From Fonticula-like sp. SCN 57-25 (taxonomy: Eukaryota > Nucleariida > Rotosphaerida): 64,000 nt of DNA. The position numbers were made by a program, and so were the translations under genes. The notes under the pieces are model-generated. The model was not told the origin of the DNA, made no database searches, and saw nothing but the letters and a program-made list of their open reading frames with translations. Numbering within the stretch: the stretch's first letter is position 1; every line of letters begins with the position of its first letter. Of the stretch, positions 57,454 to 64,000 are shown piece after piece. The stretch covers positions 1 to 64,000 of the forward strand of contig MEDX01000011.1 in assembly GCA_001724245.1 (NCBI GenBank), in the 5' to 3' direction.

Positions 57454-58389
57454 ATGGATCCCGCAGTGATGCCGCCGCTTCCTGCGGACAAGCAAGTTCC
57501 TTCCCCCAACGTCCTGTCCTCGTCCGTGGTCGGATTCAGCGAGTCTGAGCTGCTCTCGGCCATCACCAAGGAGCTGCAGATCTTGCGCGAGGAGGTCCGC
57601 GAGCTGCGTCGGTTTGACGCGCGCATGTCCGAGATCGAGAAGCGCCAGCTGCTGCACCAGGAGGTGATGGACAGGCTGACGCGCGTGCTCGACGAGCAGA
57701 CCAACCCGCTCGAGCTGACGCTGTCGCACAAGAGGCGGCTCCGGCGCTTCCTCAAGGAGCTCGACCTGAACGAGAAGCTGTCGCAGGCGTCCACTTCGCG
57801 CATGGTGCGCATAACATGATTTTGTAGATGCCGTACGGTTGGCTGATGACGCGCATGCTGTGAGCAGTACAGCGCAATGTACGACGACCTCACCCAGCAG
57901 GCGATGGAGGACGCCAGCATCCAGCCCACGATGCGCGACCTCGTTCGCGAATACATCATCAAGGCTGTCAAGAATCGCAAGGACCATATCCGCCGGAGCT
58001 CGGAAGGCGGCTTGCAAAAGTCAAAAGGGTGCGCACCTGATCTTTTTCTGCCTTGACTCACAATGTCGCTTGCAGGCACGAGAGGTCCGACTCGGACGTA
58101 CGCCTATCTACCCGCCTGCCCATCGCCGCGCGCCTTTACTGACCCCTTTTTGCCTCTTTTTTCCCCCTTTTGCTCACAGTCTGACCGCGAATCGTCGTCC
58201 AAGGTATCGTCGCGGCCGGTGACCGATGCCGACATGCCGATCGACCCTTCGTCGTCCGCGCACCAGATGCTCGGCGTCGGCATGATCGCGGGCCTCAATG
58301 ATCAGCCCAGCTTGCCCATGCTCCCCGAGAGCAGCGCCGATACCAAGAACATCCCGGCGCTCAAGCGCCCGCGCATCGACTCCCGCTAG
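57454..58389 (+). CDS. Hypothetical coiled-coil protein
   Basis: Four exons: 57454-57804, 57868-58028, 58076-58097 (22 nt) and 58180-58389. The protein (about 247 residues) has a central coiled coil with heptads (ELLSAITKELQILREEVREL), a helical segment MRDLVREYIIKAVKNRKDHI, a Ser/Asp/Glu/Arg-rich stretch and a basic end (LKRPRIDSR) that may be a nuclear signal. I do not recognise the family. Chromatin or splicing roles are possible from composition only. Confidence 0.55.
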
Positions 58390-58634
58390 ATTTGCTTTCT
58401 ATTGCTTCTGCCCTTTTGCTGTTTGTTTGACTTTGAGCCGCGCCTCGCTGGTCGCTGCGGGGCCGCAGTCGCTTTCGTGTCGCACCTTTGAGCGCCATTT
58501 TCGAATATGCGCTCTAGTTTTAGACCTTTATTTGCTTTGATTTGCGTGTTTCCCTTTGTGCCATGTTGATCGCCTGCCGGCATTCCCAATGGACTAGAAA
58601 TCTATATTGACAAACTGGTACACTTTCCCGCGTT

Positions 58635-61600
58635 CTACCGCCGCTTTGTTTCGCGCGAAAACATTCCGATGAGCTGGTCGCGGATGTGCCCGACGTTAAG
58701 CTTGTCCTCGGGCCCCGCGAGTATGCTTCCGCCGCCGTCGCGGGCCGACTTTGGCCGGCCGCCCTCGGTGGGCTTGAGCAGCTCGATGAGGTCGTACACG
58801 CTGTAGTTCTTGGGCTGCACCTCCCATATGCGCTCCAGGAGCGGCGAGGGGGCGGCGTCGGGCGAGTTGAGAAAGGTCGTCAGCAGAGTGTGGTACAGCT
58901 CAAACTGCTCTACAATGTCGCGCTCATTGTTTTGAAGCTGCAAAGATGGCGGTTAGAGAAGCAGATACACAAAGATACAGATACAAGCACACATACAGAT
59001 ACACAGACGAGCACACACACACACGCACACACACACACGGAAATCAAGTCAAACACGTACGAGTGCGATGCCCTGCTCCCATCTCTCGAGCGACAAAAGG
59101 AACCGCAGCGCGCGCGAAGACTCTTCCGCGCTCACCAGCAGCTGCACAATCGCCTCAATCGCACCCTCCGCGTCACGGTGACCAAGCACGTCCGCCGCGT
59201 CCACCGGCACGACCTTTTCCATGCGTCAGTCACAGTCACAGCCAATCAGCGAGCGACGTACCACGCGGATGGCGCGGCGGCGGAACGAGTTGAGGTTCTT
59301 GAGCGTGTCCTTGCGGCTGGCGCGCATCGGACGGCTCGAGTTCTGGAACGTCGTCGAGCTGGCGGCGGTGCCGCGCGTGTTGAGTGTCGCGGCGGCGCGC
59401 ATGGAGCAGTGGTGCGCGAGCTGCACGAGCAGAGGGACGAGCGGCGGGTCCTCGGCGATGGCGAGCGAGCACAGCTGCTCAAAGAGAGGGTGACGGCCAG
59501 AGCGACCGCGGTGGCCCTGGATAGAAAGGTGAGAAGGTCATGTGGAGAAAAGTGGAACATGTACCTCAAAGGAGAACTCTTGGATCGCTTCCTCGGCAAA
59601 CAGGCTGTCGAGTAGAAGCGCGTCATCGCCCTCGGGCATATTTGCCTCGCCTATAAAATTGCACAAAACGGCACAAAATGGCACAATGGTACAAAAACAA
59701 GAACAACAACAAATTATCAACAGCGTAGTGAGCATTTCATATCAAAAAAGCATTAACGCACTGTACGACCGCAGCTTCAAGTGCGCCTCGAGGCTTGCAA
59801 GCACGATGGCTGGCTCGTTCCTCACAAGCTCCTCCATCCTGGCGCGGTCCGCCTTGTCCGCCGGCGTCTTATTGAGCCTAAACTGCGCGATGGCGCGCTC
59901 GACGATGGCGTCCACCTCTGTCGCCGTGTTGCGCGCCATAAGAATGAGCTGCTCGTCGGTGGCGAGCGGCGCGTGCTGCGGCTCCTCGTTCAGCCACTGC
60001 CGCAGCGACGGCTCGACAAGGTCGTTTAACGGCGTGCGAGTGCGGAACGCGCGGAAGGCCGCCGACGCCTCGGCAGAGTCCGCCTTGGCGAGCGCGGCGA
60101 GGCTATCGCCCGACGCTTGGTCGCCGCGGAAGACGGTCAGGAAGCGCGCGACGAGCTCGCGGACGGGCGCTTCGAAGCGGGGGAGGTGCTGAAGGAGAGC
60201 GACTACAAGGGCGGGGGACTCGAGCAGCTCGTCATCCACAAGAGAGTGGACAACTTGAAGCAAAAGTGACGTCTGCTCGGCGGTCAGCGGCGTTTGCTGA
60301 AAAAAAGTCGGTCAGCATCAGCAGCAAAAGAGCAGAGAGACAATCAAGAATGACACACTCAAGTATGAGACAATCAAATGGATAGACACGGCAATCAAAG
60401 AGGTAACAAAATGAGCAAATCCACTTTATCAAAGACAACAAACATGTAATGTAAATCGCACCTGAGCGCGCTGCTGCAGCTCGAGTGCCGCATCGATGAG
60501 GTGCTTTGCGCGGTGCCTCCTCAGCGACCACACGCGCGACGTCGCAAGCGCGTCGAGCTGCGCCGGGCTGAGCACCTCGCTGCCGTCGCCCGCCGCCTCC
60601 GCGCCCGCCGTGACGAGCACGCGGTCAAACTGGAGCTGCCACGCGCCGCCCGCGCTCCACATGCCCACATTGTGCGTGTCGCGCGTCGGCACCCACACTC
60701 GCGGGCTGTCCAGCTGCAGCGGGTACTGCACCTCGCGGATCAGCGCGCCCGTGCGGATCGAAAAGACGCGGCAGGATGTAAAGTTGAAGACAATGGCGTG
60801 CGTGCGGTGGAGCGCAAAGGAGAGGACGCGCGTGTCCATCGTGCCGGCGGGGAGTGTGCAAAGAGGCTGAAGTTGAACGCCGCCGTCTGCAATGCGGCAC
60901 AGAACCTGTCAAAGGCATCAGTAAAAGGAAGAATATGGTGCAAAGAGGGTAAAAGGGGCATGTAATACTGCAAAACGTACCAGACGACCGGTGGATTCGA
61001 GTACGACGAGCTCGTGCGTGGAAGGGTGCGATGCGACACCAGAAATGTGCGGGATCCGAACGGTGTCGGAGAACGCGTCCTTTGCAACGGCCCGCGCGCC
61101 GGCGTCCGTGCCGGGCGTGTAGCCAACCTTGTAGTCAATCATCTCCTCATGGAAGGCGTCGGGGCCGGTGGACAGCGACGCGCCCCATACCTATGGCGAT
61201 CGTGTTAGCTCACGAGTCATGAACTTATAAGAGGAAAAAGATACGCACCAGTGAGTAGAGCTCTTGCTTTTTCCTTGAATAAAAATAGATCTGGTCGGGA
61301 TCGCCCCTCCTGTGAATGTCGTTGGACACTGCGCTGACGATTGCAAACCCGCCGGTCGTCTCCCAGATGCCGCCGGCCGCCGAGACGCCGCACGCGACAG
61401 CGACGGGTAGCGATACATTCAGCTCAAAAGCATTGCTGCTGCCGCCTGTGTGTGTCCGAGCGGCCGCTGTAAACGATACTTCTTGCAGAAAAACGTCCGA
61501 CATGGCCGGATCGTCCGTCTCGCTTGCCGCCAACGCATAGACAACATAGATTTTGTCAGAGTGCAGCGCGACGCGCCCCATGGAAATGTTGAGCGTCCCT

Positions 61601-62052
61601 TGTGAAAAGAGCTTGACGCCGCTGTGCACGCGCTCCCACACCATCGCGGTCGATGCCAGGTAGCGCCACAGCTCGAGGGAGCCGTCCTGCCGCAGGCAGC
61701 ACAGCGTCTGGACATGATCGCGCGCGCCCACGCCAATATCAAAATCGTTCGCAACAAAAACGTCTACAATAGGCGACGTGTTCTCCGTCGAGTGAAGCGG
61801 TTGAGCGGCCATTCCGCCAAAGCCCGTGTCGACAACGGCGCGCTGCCGACCCCCTACCTGCCGCGCGCCGACATCCCCGGTCGATGAAACGGCATCCACC
61901 GCCGCGAGCTCGTATTTTCCGGGCGATGGCGACACGCTCAGTATCAAGTGGCCCTTGGCATTCCACACGCGCTGTACCGTGGGCCACACGGACGTCAGCG
62001 GGAGCGGACTCCGCAGCGGCGGCCAGCAGTACTCGACGCGCTCGAGCCGCAT
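58635..62052 (-). CDS. Large unidentified protein, beta-propeller-like N-terminus and helical C-terminus
   Basis: About eight exons: exon 1 62052-61248, then 61197-60981 (approx.), 60906-60462, 60300-59742 (approx.), about 59651-59565, 59520-59262, 59210-59060 and 58940-58635. Roughly 900 residues. The first half is beta-rich with repeats such as VQTLCCLRQDGSLELWRYL and GVASHPSTHELVVLESTGRLV, as in WD-like propellers of trafficking or nucleoporin proteins. The second half is helical (EQTSLLLQVVHSLVDDELLES) and ends with PKNYSVYDLIELLKP. The architecture recalls HPS/BLOC-2, Vps or Nup families, but I cannot assign one. The intron near 58960-59058 contains a CA microsatellite. Confidence 0.55.
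58966..59042. repeat. GATACA/CA microsatellite in an intron
   Basis: Imperfect (GATACA) units pass into (CA) repeats within an intron of the large unidentified gene. Likely to vary in length. Confidence 0.85.
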
Positions 62053-62211
62053 CACAACACAGGTGCAAACTGCAAACTACGCATGATCACCCGACCGCGC
62101 TGAGTAGTGACAGCATCACACATTGATCGAAGCGGGGCAACGGCAACACGGAGCGACGCTTGAAATTGGGCTCGCAGCAGCACTGCGCCTCTCAAGTGGG
62201 CGCTATTCATC

Positions 62212-63546
62212 ATGAGCATGCGATATGGCGCCTTGGCGCAAATACACGCAAGGTTCGTGATCATACACCATTGTTGTTGGAAACTGACATAAAAACGGGA
62301 TTGGTAGTAAGGCGCTCACGATGCTGTGCATGGCCGCTGCCGTGGTGCTTATTGCCGCGCGCGCAGACGGCCTCATCAACGCGTCGCTCTGGTCCGTATT
62401 TGTACCGCTCTTTGTGTGGGACGCGGCGGCGATCGTCGGCGCTGCAATGGGACTCGCGGTGCTTGTCCGGCTGCCCGCCTACGAGTGCGCTTCAAACCCG
62501 AAACCGTATCCCGCGTGGCTAACAGATACTTTCCTCTTTATCAGAATTGAGCCCACTGACCACGAGGACGTCAAGAACATTCTTTTGACGGCGAGCCTCT
62601 TTGTATGCAAGCTTGTCTTTGAGCTGTTGGTGTGCGCCAAGGTTGATGGCGCGGTCATGATGTCGTGGTCCCTGGTCTTCATCCCGTCGTACGTGCTCGC
62701 CGTCGCGAGCATGGCTGTCTGCGTGTACCAGAAGCGGCACGAGCGCCCGGCAGACGTCGAAGGCGCGTTCGCCCTCCTCGCGCTCTTTTTCGTGCTCCTG
62801 CCGCTCAAGCTGGACGGCGTGGTCGACTGGGGGTGGCAGGTGCGCTCTCTCCTCCCCGCCATGCTTGCGCTGACTGAGCGCGGCCCGTAGATTGTGTTTA
62901 TCCCTATCTGGATCATGCTCGCGATTGGCACGGCCGCGGTGCTCTTCTTTGTCTTTGTCTACATGGGCTCCCAGCCCGCGCTCGAGGACGACCGCTCAGA
63001 GTACATCGGGCGGCTCGCCGTGCTCTCCTTTGTCGTCGCAATGATGGCCGTTTCCACGGTACGTTTCTTATTGCCTGTTTGACTGCCATTACTGAACTGG
63101 ATTTGTGTGCTTTTGCTTTTCTTGTTGCTACTAGGGATTGATCACGGCAAGACTGAGTGGCGCCATTGACGGGCTGTACACGGCGATGGTCACTCCTTTC
63201 CTCGCCGCCTGCGCCGTCGTCTTTTGGAGAAGCATCGTCCGAAGCGGCGGTAACCCATGTTCGTGCTTTCTATCTGTTGCATTCTGTTCTGACGCTCCTC
63301 TGTCGTAGGGTGGTTTGGACTCAGGCTACATACCAACCGCGAGAACGAATTCCTCCCCGTGTTCAAAGAGGTACGATAGTCTTTTTTGCTTGTGTATTGG
63401 CTGGCCCGCTCACTTGCTCTGATTAGGATGAGGGCGAGGCGCAGCCGCTCAATGGGGAATCCAGCTTGATCGACGACGAAAAGGCCGAGCCAGTCGTTAC
63501 TTTTACACCGCCGCCGCCAGTGCGGTCGCTCATGGTGCCCGATTGA
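62212..63546 (+). CDS. TMEM185-family membrane protein
   Basis: Multi-pass membrane protein of the TMEM185A/B (FAM11A) family. Six exons: 62212-62252, 62308-62839, 62891-63058, 63135-63248, 63309-63370 and 63427-63546. The short first exon restores the family start (IHASKALTMLCMAAAVVLI). Repeated LDG(I/V)(x)W-like units are visible (ARADGLINASLWSVFVPLF; LKLDGVVDWGWQIVFIPIWI; SGAIDGLYTAMVTPFL). WWFGxR is present as GGWFGLRL. The tail ends PPPPVRSLMVPD, like the animal protein. Function unknown. It is head-to-head with the large unidentified gene (159 bp). Confidence 0.87.
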
Positions 63547-63736
63547 GCAGCCGTATGAGTAGTACCTTTTTTGTCATATCGTGTAATGTTTTATATTAGC
63601 CCATTTTGGTACAGTACCTTTTCCATGTTGTGTTTTCTCGGTTCGTGCGCGACACTGAATAACAAACGATATATTTAATGGTTATTGTACAGCTATACAC
63701 ACAAAGAAACAGCGAAAATGGCCCGCGAAGCGGCGC

Positions 63737-64000
63737 TCACCCGTACGACTGCCGCGCGAATTCCCGCAGGTCAGCCGCACTTACCCTGGACGCCGCGCTC
63801 TCACCAAACGTGCTCGACCATGTGCTCTGCTCGCGCCCCTGGCGAGACGCATTGTGCCGCCCGTAGGGGTCAGACGATACGGGCGCCGGCTGCCTCGTCG
63901 ACCTGTTGAGCGGCGGCCTTTCGGCGGGCGCATTTGCCGTCGCGTGCCTGGAAGAGCGGGGGTGAGCAATACCATAAAGGCCAGAAATGGGCGCACCGCT
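63737..64000 (-). CDS. Last exon of a gene that continues past the right edge
   Basis: A GTGCGC donor at 63996-63991 and an AG acceptor before 63947 define one intron. The last exon 63947-63737 encodes HATANAPAERPPLNRSTRQP and later WSSTFGESAASRVSAADLRE, ending FARQSYG. It is Ser/Arg/Pro-rich and disordered in look. Only four bases of the preceding exon are in the window. Family unknown. The plus-strand open frames over the same bases have no splice or start support. Confidence 0.55.
   Translation of the reverse strand, partial: SGAPISGLYGIAHPRSSRHATANAPAERPPLNRSTRQPAPVSSDPYGRHNASRQGREQSTWSSTFGESAASRVSAADLREFARQSYG

Noticed and set aside
58966-59042. Regular short repeats considered as a CRISPR array
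   Set aside because: Units are 2-6 bp with no spacers; it is an intronic microsatellite.
63685-63909. Plus-strand open frames near the right edge
   Set aside because: They overlap the last exon of a minus-strand gene that has proper splice sites and a more protein-like sequence.

Overview
This is a stretch of compact eukaryotic nuclear DNA. It carries about 35 protein-coding genes in 64 kb, most of them cut by very short introns (mostly about 40-65 nt). The introns share an unusual 5' splice consensus, GT(A/G)CG, with a CTRAC-like branch point and an AG acceptor. Coding regions are G/C-rich at third positions and the spacers are richer in A/T. The gene set is opisthokont-like: IQSEC-type ArfGEF, FIBP, TMEM192, TMEM185, taspase-1, RSU1, ELL, a MITF/USF-type bHLH-Zip factor and dynactin p27. 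A CFAP20 gene points to a flagellate. My best inference is a zoosporic early-diverging fungus or another unicellular opisthokont; the sequence alone does not fix the species. I saw no rRNA, tRNA, CRISPR array, prophage or intact transposon.

Layout: 1-8 kb holds an unidentified Gln-rich protein (cut by the left edge), the IQSEC-like ArfGEF, TMEM192-like, CFAP20, a SWSAP1-like RecA-fold protein and the SNARE BET1. 8-20 kb holds FIBP, the very intron-rich DNA polymerase epsilon catalytic subunit, an Erv-type sulfhydryl oxidase, MOG1 and a small Ada-like zinc-binding protein. 20-30.5 kb holds a TLC-domain protein, the bHLH-Zip factor, dynactin p27, prohibitin-1, importin-beta and an intronless OLD/RecF-like ATPase. 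30.8-44.3 kb holds RPC3, taspase-1, GDP-mannose 4,6-dehydratase, a P4-ATPase, a TruB/Pus4 synthase and GPALPP1-like. 44.5-53 kb holds ELL, an ADPRM-like phosphoesterase, an HNH-nuclease protein, beta'-COP and RSU1. 53.4-64 kb holds a small unknown, an M3 metallopeptidase, two unknowns, a large unknown trafficking-like protein, TMEM185 and the last exon of a gene cut by the right edge.

Genes alternate strands almost perfectly, giving about a dozen head-to-head pairs with ATG-to-ATG distances of 0-310 bp. Most promoters must therefore be bidirectional. Most genes are housekeeping: replication, Pol II and Pol III transcription, nuclear import, ER-Golgi traffic and mitochondrial quality control. 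The elements that stand out are the intronless OLD-like ATPase, the HNH protein with a possible Crinkler-like header, the Ada-like zinc protein, the SWSAP1-like protein with a degenerate P-loop, and the shared splice signal. Exon boundaries were inferred by hand from reading frame, splice signals and similarity to remembered families; no alignments were run.
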